A stretch of 64,000 nucleotides of DNA, taken from NCBI RefSeq assembly GCF_009870825.1, contig NZ_WTWY01000005.1:62001-126000 (forward strand). Reading direction: 5' to 3'. Positions within the stretch are counted from its first letter, which is position 1. Every line of letters starts with the position of its first letter. This document shows positions 43,007-51,013 of this stretch, in pieces. The notes under the pieces are model-generated. The model was not told the DNA's origin and did not search any database. It saw only the letters and a list, made by a program, of their open reading frames with translations. Both the position numbers and the translations under genes were made by a program. Origin of the DNA: Paenibacillus sp. USDA918EY. GTDB taxonomy: Bacteria > Bacillota > Bacilli > Paenibacillales > Paenibacillaceae.

Positions 43007-43552
43007 TTAAAAATTTCGATCCAACAATATCCCCGTCTGTTCTGCCATGACGCGAGGGGGAACAGGCATTCCATTCCTGAACCACCATTCCACGGCCCCC
43101 ACGACGGCTGCCCCGAAAAATTGCAGGATAACCTCTCGATTTAAGCCTTGATTTTTCCCTTCGGTTACATCAACTTCAATCTCATACTCTTGGACGATTA
43201 AATCAAGGAACCGGCTGCGAAAATGGGCTGCGCTCTTGGTGGTTAGCATGATTGAAAAAAACAGATGATGCTCTGCAAAATATTCGAACCAGACGTAATT
43301 TCCTTCTTGGAAGCTCATTTCCGATGCAGATCGGCAAAGTTCACTGAGATTACTGATGTGTTCTTCGATAATTTTATCCAGCAGGTCATATTTATCCAAA
43401 TAGTGAAGATATATCGTACCCCGATTCACATTTGCTCTGTCGGAAATATCCCGGATGGTAATGTCATCAAAGTTTTTTTCGGCCATCAGTTCGAGAATGG
43501 CTTTCTTGATGGCTTCTTGGGATTTGAGTACCCTTCGATCCACTTTAGTCAT
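43007..43552 (-). CDS. TetR/AcrR family regulator
   Basis: A 181-residue protein. The N-terminal helix-turn-helix reads AIKKAILELMAEKNFDDITI then RDISDRANVNRGTIYLHYLD. The C-terminal part matches the TetR_C group seen in Bacillales (EWWFRNGMPVPPRVMAEQ near the end). The true start is ATG 43552 (MTKVDRR): the apparent upstream ATG 43570 lies in the GGAGG ribosome site. It is divergent from the DUF2255-led cluster at 43758-47730 and is its probable repressor. Confidence 0.9.
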   Translation of the reverse strand: MTKVDRRVLKSQEAIKKAILELMAEKNFDDITIRDISDRANVNRGTIYLHYLDKYDLLDKIIEEHISNLSELCRSASEMSFQEGNYVWFEYFAEHHLFFSIMLTTKSAAHFRSRFLDLIVQEYEIEVDVTEGKNQGLNREVILQFFGAAVVGAVEWWFRNGMPVPPRVMAEQTGILLDRNF

Positions 43553-43757
43553 GTTTAAAAAGTCCTCCATTTTAAGATAATCGGCAATTATGGATCATTT
43601 GTTGAGTAACGTACACATTGCGAGAAAATGACCATTGTAAGCATAGGGTTTCTGTATAAAATTATAAACACGAGTTGATTAAACAATCAATGTTCATTTT
43701 TATTCGCTGTAGTTCATTCTAAGTAATTAATATCAAGTTTTAAGGAGGATCCCATTC

Positions 43758-44141
43758 ATGAGTACGTGGTCGAAAGAAGAATTGAACAGGATGGCTGAGT
43801 CCGATGATCTTCACATCTCGCCTTTCCGTGAAGACGGAGTTACTTATGGTACCCCGACCTGGATTTGGTCCGTTGTGGTTGGCGACTCACTTTATGTACG
43901 CGCCTACTACGGGCAGAACTCCCGATGGTACCAGGCGGCGGTACAGCAGAAGGCGGGGCGAATCACGGTGGCCGGCATGACAAAGGAGGTCGGTTTTGAA
44001 CCGGTTGATGGCGAGATCGGCAACCTCATCGACGATGCGTATCGTGCAAAATACAAGGGTAGTCCTTATCTGAACTCGATGATCAGTACGCGGGCCCGTT
44101 CGGCGACAGTCAAGGTGGTGCCACATGGAACCAACGCCTGA
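43758..44141 (+). CDS. DUF2255 family protein
   Basis: A 127-residue protein: WSKEELNRMAESDDLHISPF, GTPTWIWSVVVGDSLYVRAY, QNSRWYQAAVQQKAGRITV. This matches DUF2255, related to split-barrel flavin/F420-type nitroreductases. ATG 43758 has TTAAGGAGGAT upstream. It opens a cluster of reductases across from a TetR gene, so it may bind flavin and act in detoxification. Direct functional evidence is lacking. Confidence 0.85.
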   Translation: MSTWSKEELNRMAESDDLHISPFREDGVTYGTPTWIWSVVVGDSLYVRAYYGQNSRWYQAAVQQKAGRITVAGMTKEVGFEPVDGEIGNLIDDAYRAKYKGSPYLNSMISTRARSATVKVVPHGTNA

Positions 44142-44202
44142 TTTACATCGATGATTCACCTCATTTGATATTCGTCAGGAAAAGAATGGGAGGGACAATC
44201 AA

Positions 44203-45177
44203 ATGGATTATACGAAACTAGGAAATTCCGGCTTGGATGTATCCCGGATTTGTCTTGGATGTATGGGCTTTGGCGACGCGTCGAAAGGCCATCATCGGTG
44301 GGTTCTTAATGAGGATCGGGCACGTCCGATCATCAAAAAAGCGTTGGAGCTTGGAATCAATTTTTTTGATACAGCGAATGTTTATGCTGAAGGAACAAGC
44401 GAGGAGATTGTCGGAAGTGCATTAAAGGATTATGCGAACCGTGACGAAATTGTCATCGCGACCAAAATCCATGGACGAATGCATCCAGGGCCTAACGGCG
44501 CCGGACTTTCCCGTAAAGCGATTATGAGTGAAATCGATAAGAGCCTCAAGAGACTGAAAACCGACTACGTGGATTTGTACCAAATTCATCGTTGGGATGC
44601 AGGCACACCGATCGAAGAGACGATGGAGGCCCTTCACGACGTAGTCAAGGCCGGTAAAGCGCGCTACATCGGTGCTTCCGCCATGTGGGCATGGCAGTTT
44701 CAGAAGGCGTTACATGTCGCCGAGAAAAACGGGTGGACGAGATTTATATCAATGCAGAATCATTTAAACCTCATTTACCGCGAAGAGGAGCGGGAGATGC
44801 TGCCGCTTTGTAAGCAAGAAAAAATCGGGGTCATTCCTTATAGTCCTTTGGCAGGTGGAAAATTGGCGCGGGAGGCAACCACACATCGTGCCGAAACCGA
44901 TGAAATTGCCAAACAAAAATACGATGCAACGGCAGATGCGGATCAATTGGTGGTAAACCGGGTAGCATGTCTCGCTGAGAAACATGGCGTTCGACGGGTT
45001 CATATCGCACTGGCGTGGCTTCTCCACAAAGAACCGGTAACTTCTCCGATTGTCGGTGCGACAAAAATATCCCAGCTCGAAGATGCGGAGGCCGCGCTTT
45101 CCATCTCATTAACGCCTGAAGAAATTGCATTTTTGGAAGAACCGTATGTGCCGCACCGCGTCGTTGGACATTTCTAA
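44203..45177 (+). CDS. Aldo/keto reductase (YajO/IolS-like)
   Basis: A 324-residue (beta/alpha)8 NADPH-dependent reductase. The catalytic set is visible: D56 and Y61 in FFDTANVYAEG, K88 in IVIATKIHG, and the histidine of LYQIHRWD near 127. The C-terminal cofactor loop is SPIVGATKISQLEDA. It reduces aldehydes or ketones; the substrate is unknown. GGGAGGGACAA precedes ATG 44203. It is in the TetR-flanked cluster with a second, shorter aldo/keto reductase (46407). Confidence 0.93.
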   Translation: MDYTKLGNSGLDVSRICLGCMGFGDASKGHHRWVLNEDRARPIIKKALELGINFFDTANVYAEGTSEEIVGSALKDYANRDEIVIATKIHGRMHPGPNGAGLSRKAIMSEIDKSLKRLKTDYVDLYQIHRWDAGTPIEETMEALHDVVKAGKARYIGASAMWAWQFQKALHVAEKNGWTRFISMQNHLNLIYREEEREMLPLCKQEKIGVIPYSPLAGGKLAREATTHRAETDEIAKQKYDATADADQLVVNRVACLAEKHGVRRVHIALAWLLHKEPVTSPIVGATKISQLEDAEAALSISLTPEEIAFLEEPYVPHRVVGHF

Positions 45178-45245
45178 GTGACCGTTCGTAAGAGTAGAGC
45201 TTGCGTGAATTGATCCCATTGCACTCATATTAGAAGGAAGAATAA

Positions 45246-45650
45246 ATGAACAATGCTTGGAAAATATACATGCTGGCATTCATTGGTTTTTTTGTGAGTA
45301 CATCGGAGTACGTGATGGCCGGTATTTTGGATCAAATCGCCGCCTGGGCTTATATTTCGGTGTCAGCTACAGGCCAATTGATCACCGTATTCGCGATCGC
45401 CAATGCGATCGGTTCGCCGATCTTCAATCTGGCTGCGCTTGCTCCGGAAACCCCTGGAATCATGTTAAGCCTGTACGGCTCCATTCTACAGATCGCGATC
45501 GCTGCCGTCGGCGGGATTGGAGGGATTGCGGTAGAAGTCGTATCGATACGGGCTATCGGTTGGATCGCCGCTTTATTCGTCGCCATTGCCGTTATTCTAA
45601 TGGCGGTCTCATTAAAAACAAACAGGAGGTTTCGTTTTGGATCGAATTGA
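45246..45650 (+). pseudogene. MFS transporter collapsed by a large in-frame internal deletion
   Basis: The 134-residue frame begins like a sugar/drug MFS protein (MNNAWKIYMLAFIGFFVSTS, then SATGQLITVFAIANAIGSPI) and, after about residue 60, jumps to a C-terminal MFS region (NLAALAPETPGIMLSLYGSI and terminal helices). About 260 residues of a normal ~390-residue AraJ/YdhP-like transporter are missing at about 45423. The frame is preserved, so a four- or five-helix stub could be made, but transport is very unlikely. It overlaps the next gene by 14 nt. Confidence 0.8.
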
Positions 45651-46389
45651 GAAGAGTCAAGTCACTTATAATAAACTGTTTGGCGATGGAGTACCGGCGG
45701 CATACGCTACCGATCCTGATTTTCAGGACATTCTTAGCCGCTTCATTTTCGGGGAGGTTTTTTATCAGGGGAACCTGGACGATAAACTTCGCGAGCTGAT
45801 AACCTTGGTCGTGCTTGCAACCAATCAAACTTTGCCACAGCTCAAGGCACATGTGCATGCCGCGCTGAACGTCGGACTTACGCCGATCGAAATCAAGGAA
45901 GCCGTGTACCAATGCGCGCCTTACGTCGGTTTTCCTAAAACGCTGAATGCCATTACGGAGGTCAACGACGCTTTCAAAGCCAGGAACATCGCATTGCCGC
46001 TTGAGAGTCAAAAACAGGTTGAAGAAGAGAATCGGTTTGACAAGGGACTTGCCGTGCAGGTGGACATTTTCGGGGAGGTCATTTCCAAAAACCGGGAGAA
46101 TGCACCGAACAATCAAAAGCATATTCAGGATTTTCTTTCCGCCTTTTGTTTTGGCGACTTCTATACCCGGGGAGGCCTGGATTTGAAAACGCGGGAGTTG
46201 CTGACTTTGTGCATCATAAGCGCACTCGGGGGAGCCGAAAATCAGGTCAAGGCACATGTACAGGGCAATCTAAATGTCGGCAATGACAAGGACACGATGA
46301 TCACCGCCATCACGCATTGCCTTCCTTATATGGGTTTCCCTAGAACGTTAAATGCTTTGGGTTGCATCAAAGAAATCATTCCCGAATAG
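45637..46389 (+). CDS. Carboxymuconolactone decarboxylase (CMD)-family protein, two domains
   Basis: A 250-residue protein with two CMD modules: ELITLVVLATNQTLPQLKAH...PYVGFPKTLNA (about 45-110) and ELLTLCIISALGGAENQVKA...PYMGFPRTLNA (about 185-245). The AhpD-type C-x-x-C redox pair is absent in both, so it is not a peroxidase of that kind; lactone-ring or dehydrogenase-associated chemistry is possible. The start is TTG 45637 with ACAGGAGG upstream, inside the end of the MFS remnant. Confidence 0.87.
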   Translation: MDRIEKSQVTYNKLFGDGVPAAYATDPDFQDILSRFIFGEVFYQGNLDDKLRELITLVVLATNQTLPQLKAHVHAALNVGLTPIEIKEAVYQCAPYVGFPKTLNAITEVNDAFKARNIALPLESQKQVEEENRFDKGLAVQVDIFGEVISKNRENAPNNQKHIQDFLSAFCFGDFYTRGGLDLKTRELLTLCIISALGGAENQVKAHVQGNLNVGNDKDTMITAITHCLPYMGFPRTLNALGCIKEIIPE

Positions 46390-46406
46390 CAAAGGAGACA
46401 AAAACA

Positions 46407-47270
46407 ATGATTAACGAAACGTACAAATTATCCAATGGTATTGAAATTCCCAAATTAGGTCTTGGTACCTGGCTGCTTGACGATGAACAGGCGGCACAGG
46501 CCGTACGTGATGCGGTATCTCTTGGGTATCGCCATATTGATACTGCTCAGGCTTATGCGAATGAAGCTGGTGTAGGCGAAGGAATCCTTTCTTGCGGTGT
46601 CGCAAGAGGAGAACTTTTCATTACGACGAAGGTTGCTGCTGAAGCAAAGAATTATGATGCAGTTACGCAGTCCATTCATGAGTCATTAGCCAAATTGGGA
46701 CTGGATTACATTGACCTTCAGATTATCCACAGCCCGCAGCCTTGGAAGGAGTTCCGCGAGGAGAAACGTTACTTCGAGGAAAACAAACAAGTATGGAAAG
46801 CCATGGAGGATGCATATAAGACAGGCAAAGTGAAGGCCATCGGTCTTTCCAACTTCCTTCAGGATGATATAGAGAATATTCTTGCTAGCTGTGAGATCAA
46901 GCCTATGGTCAATCAAATCTTGGCACATGTGGGCAATACGCCATTGGAGCTCATTGAATTCTGCCGGAAAAATGACATCCTGGTGGAAGCATATTCGCCC
47001 ATTGCACACGGTGCAATCCTTGATCATGCGGAGGTTAGGGTCGTAGCCGAAAAGTATGGAGTATCTGTTGCTCAGCTTTGCCTTCGATATGGTATCCAGC
47101 TTGGTCTTGTCGTACTTCCGAAGACGGCAAATCCAGATCACATGAGAAACAACGCAGAGCTTGATTTTGTGATCAGCGATGCAGATATGGAGAAATTAAA
47201 GAACGTAGAGCAAATCCAAGATTATGGTGAGCACAGCTTTTTTCCGGTGTTTGGCGGGAAATTAAAGTAA
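46407..47270 (+). CDS. Aldo/keto reductase (2,5-diketo-gluconate reductase-like)
   Basis: A 287-residue reductase. It starts NGIEIPKLGLGTWLL and carries D/Y of HIDTAQAYANEAGVG, K of ELFITTKVAAE and the H of LQIIHSPQPW. The loop VKAIGLSNFLQDDIE and end VVLPKTANPDHMRNN (cofactor binding) are typical of the 2,5-DKG/YvgN group, which reduces methylglyoxal and similar carbonyls. ATG 46407 has AAAGGAGAC upstream; the frame extends back to 46362 within the CMD gene. The cupin gene follows. Confidence 0.93.
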   Translation: MINETYKLSNGIEIPKLGLGTWLLDDEQAAQAVRDAVSLGYRHIDTAQAYANEAGVGEGILSCGVARGELFITTKVAAEAKNYDAVTQSIHESLAKLGLDYIDLQIIHSPQPWKEFREEKRYFEENKQVWKAMEDAYKTGKVKAIGLSNFLQDDIENILASCEIKPMVNQILAHVGNTPLELIEFCRKNDILVEAYSPIAHGAILDHAEVRVVAEKYGVSVAQLCLRYGIQLGLVVLPKTANPDHMRNNAELDFVISDADMEKLKNVEQIQDYGEHSFFPVFGGKLK

Positions 47271-47319
47271 AAAGAGCCCGAGTATACAAACCATAATGAT
47301 GTTTAATGGAGGAAGCAAA

Positions 47320-47730
47320 ATGGCAAAACATGAAGAGGTAAAAAACGGCGTGATTTTCCCTGTGGGAGAGAAAAATGAAGCCTTTGCACAATATTTTGTG
47401 GGACAAAGTTACCTACAGACGTTGGTTGCCGATCCCAAAGTTCATGTTGGAGTTGGGAACGTTACCTTTGAACCCGGATGCCGGAATAACTGGCATATCC
47501 ATCGTAATGGGTTTCAAATTCTATTGGTAACCGGCGGCGAAGGCTGGTACCAGGAAGAAGGAAAAGCTGCCCAGTTCCTGAAAGCCGGTGATGTGATTGT
47601 GACCCATGATGGTGTAAAACACTGGCATGGTGCTACAAAAGACAGCTGGTTTGAACACATTGCCATCACTGCAGGTACGCCGGAATGGCTGGAGCCCGTC
47701 ACGGATGAGCATTACAACGATTTGAAATAA
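47320..47730 (+). CDS. Cupin-domain protein
   Basis: A 136-residue single cupin barrel. Motif 1 is NWHIHRNGFQILLVTGGEGW (metal histidines H-x-H) and motif 2 is GDVIVTHDGVKHWHGATK. This layout matches cupins linked to carboxymuconolactone decarboxylases in reductase clusters. ATG 47320 has AATGGAGGAAG upstream. It closes the cluster; a terminator lies at 47900. Confidence 0.9.
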   Translation: MAKHEEVKNGVIFPVGEKNEAFAQYFVGQSYLQTLVADPKVHVGVGNVTFEPGCRNNWHIHRNGFQILLVTGGEGWYQEEGKAAQFLKAGDVIVTHDGVKHWHGATKDSWFEHIAITAGTPEWLEPVTDEHYNDLK

Positions 47731-48119
47731 ATGATGAAGCGGCAGACTAAATCAATGCATGACGATTCCGCAAAAGGATCCGCAGACGGTGGGTGGAGTT
47801 CCTGACCGGATCCGCACCAACTGAAGATAGAGATTTAGAAACGCCATATCAGTTTCGCTTGTATTAACAAAAATGAACCGAGAACGTGTTGAATGAACAG
47901 GGAGCAGATTACGCCGCGGCAGCTGCTCCCTTTTCCATTAAAGTAACGGGCAGAAAGAGGTAATATATAACTAGACGACCTTTCATCGTTGTCTTCATTT
48001 CACATGCGGTGTTACCTAACTGATTCAAAGTTCTTGATCATGACGTTAGGCCATAGCGCATAATTCTCTATGAATACATAACTAGGATTGAGAGTGGCTG
48101 CTTTTTCCATTATATTAAT
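47731..48119. other. Gene-free region between the cupin gene and IS copy B
   Basis: It contains a terminator at 47900-47934. A 32-codon minus-strand frame touching the IS end (MEKAATLNPSYVFIENYALW...) has no ribosome site and is not called. Confidence 0.55.
47900..47934 (+). terminator. Terminator of the reductase-cupin cluster
   Basis: GGGAGCAG (47900-47907) pairs with CTGCTCCC (47923-47930), followed by TTTT. Confidence 0.78.
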
Positions 48120-48219
48120 ATTGAACCTCCCACGACTGAAGTCGCAGGATTCTTGGGTAAAACCGAGTAACCTCGACGAATTGACCAAGCTATCCCCGTA
48201 GTTCCTACGGTTACTGCCG
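48104..48219 (-). ncRNA. Probable omega RNA scaffold and guide of IS copy B
   Basis: The same right-end scaffold as in copy A (48120-48219 on the minus strand), followed by a different guide taken from the flank (ATTAATATAATGGAAA, 48104-48119). It is predicted from TnpB biology; transcript ends are not known. Confidence 0.45.
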
Positions 48220-49323
48220 CTATACAGAGAGTAGTCTTTTGCCTTCGGCAAGAATGTTTTGACTGGCGTTCAGATCCCTTTGATGATGTGTGTTACAAGA
48301 AGGGCATTCCCATTCACGAAGATTCAGATTCTTAACGTCTTTGTTTTGGTATCCACAGCAAGAACAGAGTTGGGATGAAGCGAATGTTTTGCCTACTGCA
48401 ATGATGATGCGTCCGAACCATTTCGCCTTATATTCCAGCATGGTGCGAAACTGATGCCAGGACACTTCGCTGATGGCTTTCGCCAATTTATGATTTTTAA
48501 GCATATTGGAGACTTGCAAATCTTCTATCGCAATCACGTCGTGGTTTTTGACAATGTGCGTGGAAATCTTTTGCAAGTAGTCCGTTCTTGCATTCACAAT
48601 ACGCTCATGTAGACGAGCAACTTTGAACCGTTGCTTTTTCCAATTGGAAAGTCCTTTTTTACGTCTGGAAAGTTTACGCTGTTCACAGGCTAATTTCTTT
48701 TCGAGTTTGCGCAGGAATTTGGGGTTTTCAAATACTTCACCATTGGAGAGTACAGCAAAATCCTTCAAACCCACATCGATACCAACCTCTTTGTTGGTTT
48801 TAGGAAGTGGATTTACCTCTGTTTCAACCAAGATCGATACAAAATATTTACCACTGGAATTGGATCTGACGGTTGCATTCAAAATGCGTCCTTCGACTTC
48901 TTGGGATTTAGCAAACTTTACAAGTCCAAGTTTAGGGAGCTTGATCTTATTCCCCTCCATCGCAATATTTCCATTGGTTTGCTTTGTGGTATAGGACTGA
49001 ACCTTATTTCTTTTTGATTTGAAGCGTGGCGCATCGTTCTGCTTCCTGAAAAATCGTGAGTAGGCATCGGCGAGATTTTTTACCGACGACTGAATCGCGA
49101 TGCTGTCCACTTCTTTTAGCCATGGAAATTCTTTTTTCAGATGCGGCAGTTCGGACGAACAGCTGTTGTAGGTTAACCCTTTACCGGTTTCCTTGTACGT
49201 CTCGTTCCATTTGGCCAGAAAGTGATTAAACACAAAACGAGAACATCCGATGGTCCTTGCAATTAGAATTTCTTGTTCCTTGCTCGGGTAGATCCGGAAT
49301 TTATAGGCTTTCTTGATGAGCAT
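48220..49323 (-). CDS. tnpB: TnpB, RuvC-type RNA-guided nuclease (copy B, intact)
   Basis: A 367-residue protein starting [18 protein letters not shown]. RuvC residues: D in [15 protein letters not shown] (about 183), E in [12 protein letters not shown] (about 270) and D in [12 protein letters not shown] (about 352). The zinc ribbon is CSCCGYQ and CPSCN (about 316-337). TnpB proteins cut DNA matching an RNA guide from the element's right end next to a target-like motif, here presumably TTTAT, and so help keep the IS at its site. The start ATG is a few nt after the tnpA stop. Confidence 0.93.
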   Translation of the reverse strand: MLIKKAYKFRIYPSKEQEILIARTIGCSRFVFNHFLAKWNETYKETGKGLTYNSCSSELPHLKKEFPWLKEVDSIAIQSSVKNLADAYSRFFRKQNDAPRFKSKRNKVQSYTTKQTNGNIAMEGNKIKLPKLGLVKFAKSQEVEGRILNATVRSNSSGKYFVSILVETEVNPLPKTNKEVGIDVGLKDFAVLSNGEVFENPKFLRKLEKKLACEQRKLSRRKKGLSNWKKQRFKVARLHERIVNARTDYLQKISTHIVKNHDVIAIEDLQVSNMLKNHKLAKAISEVSWHQFRTMLEYKAKWFGRIIIAVGKTFASSQLCSCCGYQNKDVKNLNLREWECPSCNTHHQRDLNASQNILAEGKRLLSV

Positions 49324-49329
49324 TGAGTT

Positions 49330-49731
49330 TCACCTCACTTTCTGGTTTTGAATGTACCTCCTAATTTGCTCCTCTGTTTGTTCACTGACGGTTGCTACAA
49401 AGTAAGAAGGATTCCATAGTTTCCCTCCCCACAATTCCTTTTTAAGGTGAGGAAATTCTTTAAATAGCAATCTGGCAGACACACCTTTGAGGGCTTTCAT
49501 GATGTTTGGTATAGAGTGCTGTGGAGAGCAGTCCATGAGAAGATGAACATGGTCAACATCTGTCTCTATTTCGGTGATATCAAATTGATGATCCGAAGCA
49601 ATTTGATGTAGTAGTTCTTTTAATTTCGACTCCACTTCACCTGTTAAAAGTTTGTGTCGGTATTTTACGCACCATACCACATGATACTGGATGGAATAGA
49701 CGTATCCACGCCCACGCTTGACTTCTGACAT
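49330..49731 (-). CDS. tnpA: IS200/IS605 TnpA, Y1 HUH transposase (copy B)
   Basis: A 133-residue protein, identical to the copy A product: HUH motif in [10 protein letters not shown] and catalytic tyrosine in [21 protein letters not shown] precedes ATG 49731. It should be able to mobilise both elements because their ends are nearly the same. Confidence 0.93.
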   Translation of the reverse strand: MSEVKRGRGYVYSIQYHVVWCVKYRHKLLTGEVESKLKELLHQIASDHQFDITEIETDVDHVHLLMDCSPQHSIPNIMKALKGVSARLLFKEFPHLKKELWGGKLWNPSYFVATVSEQTEEQIRRYIQNQKVR

Positions 49732-49983
49732 AATTATCCTCCTCTTGATTTTAGGATAACATATGTCATTATTTCTGGAAAGAAATATCCTATATTTATT
49801 GGTTATATTCTTAATTAAATGATTAACATATGTAGGATGTTCAACATGCCTTTTGGCATCGCCACATCGGAGCGTTCATTCATCTCATGACTAAAGTCAC
49901 GAGTGTTCTGGACGCAAAGAATAAAATGGAGTATGCGAAGATACCACCCTGACCTAATTCTATTTTAATTGGAGGGATTCAAT

Positions 49984-50370
49984 ATGGATTTTCATGCCAT
50001 AAGATTATGTGTCGCTAATTTCCAAGAAAGTCTTACGTTTTACAGAGACATCCTTGGTTTTCATGGGTGGCATGATCATGAACAACAATATGCATATTTT
50101 GAGGAAATGAACATTGCTTTATTTTCGCAAAAGAAAATGTTAGAAGCTATCTTCCCAGAATATCAACCAGCAGAATCCATAGCACAGCAAGCAAAATTTA
50201 TCATTCAGTTTGAAGTAAAGGATGTTGACGAGTATTATCATCTCTTGAAAAATAAGGGGATCGAATTTATAAATAAACCTCATAATCGTAATGATTGGGG
50301 TTCGCGAGTTGCGCACTTTTATGATCCAGATCAAAATATCATTGAAATTTACAAAGTAAACCGCGATTAA
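49984..50370 (+). CDS. VOC-family (glyoxalase-like) protein
   Basis: A 128-residue single VOC domain: MDFHAIRLCVANFQESLTFY, FIIQFEVKDVDEYYHLLKN and VAHFYDPDQNIIEIYKV. The metal positions typical of glyoxalases are partly kept (H4, E at IIEIY). The start is ATG 49984 with TTGGAGGGA upstream, just 59 bp outside the left end of IS copy B. The substrate is unknown. Confidence 0.88.
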   Translation: MDFHAIRLCVANFQESLTFYRDILGFHGWHDHEQQYAYFEEMNIALFSQKKMLEAIFPEYQPAESIAQQAKFIIQFEVKDVDEYYHLLKNKGIEFINKPHNRNDWGSRVAHFYDPDQNIIEIYKVNRD

Positions 50371-50402
50371 TTGTGTAAAGAAGAAGCAGCAAGAACCTAT
50401 TT

Positions 50403-50447
50403 AACGTTCGCCGAAAATGACAGGAATATGTGTGGTTAGCCGCAATT
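50403..50447. repeat. Dispersed repeat, copy 3
   Basis: AACGTTCGCCGAAAAT followed by GACAGGAATATGTGTGGTTA and GCCG, matching the copies at 2667 and 16261. Confidence 0.65.
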
Positions 50448-50527
50448 TAAAAGAAATATCAATTACCGATCCATGAGAGTATAGGAGTAGCGCCTAAAAA
50501 AACGAGAGAAGACCCGCCGTAAAAGCC

Positions 50528-50567
50528 AAAAACCCCGGAACTCCATTACTGAGTTACCGGGTTTTTT
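50528..50567 (+). terminator. Terminator
   Basis: AAAAACCCCGG (50528-50538) pairs with CCGGGTTTTTT (50557-50567), plus inner AACT/AGTT pairs. Confidence 0.82.
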
Positions 50568-51013
50568 AAAACTTTTTGCTGCACTAATTTTCTGGGGCTG
50601 TCTTCAAGAAACCGGGGAGGCAGCTGTTTGTATATAATCGAGGAAACCAGAACCGGCACGCAGGGAGCTAATTGCATACAATCGTAATAAATAAGGAAAT
50701 GAAATTGTTTTTTTGGTTAACATAACAGGAGAGAGTAATCGTATGTTAATCATGAGTCGATACGAATCGAAAAAATGATGAATGAAGTTAGAATTTTGGC
50801 TTATGTTATGATTGTTATCCGCAAAAAGGTAAGTTTCTATTCATTGGTTAGCAAAAACGGATATAAATTGCTCACTAATTAATCCAATCATGGGCATCCT
50901 TACGAAGAGCAGTTTTTAGGTTCCGAGATGGTTACCCTGAGCTTAAAGGCACGCCGCTAGCCCCAAAAAAGAACCTATGCATCACCATCTTTCCTTGAAG
51001 GGGGACTTCTGTT

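Larger units (their letters stand above)
48120..49920 (-). mobile_element. IS200/IS605-family element, copy B (intact tnpA and tnpB)
   Basis: The 1801-bp copy is inverted relative to 14046-15846 and nearly identical. Reading the minus strand, TTTAT (49921-49925) precedes the left end, and GGTTCAAT ends the right end at 48120. The left end holds a perfect ATGCC-AAAA-GGCAT hairpin that is damaged in copy A. It lies between genes and breaks nothing obvious. Confidence 0.92.
50371..51013. other. Intergenic region before fbp
   Basis: It holds the third dispersed repeat (50403-50447), a terminator (50528-50567) and about 440 bp of leader before the fbp start. An 11-codon mini-frame at 50743-50778 has AGGAGAGAG upstream but is too short to call. 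Confidence 0.55.

Noticed and set aside
48012..48110. 32-codon minus-strand frame touching IS copy B
   Set aside because: No ribosome site, and rejoining the IS flanks does not create a longer gene.
50743..50778. Eleven-codon leader frame with AGGAGAGAG before fbp
   Set aside because: Too short to distinguish from chance and over 230 bp from the fbp start; no attenuator hairpin next to it.
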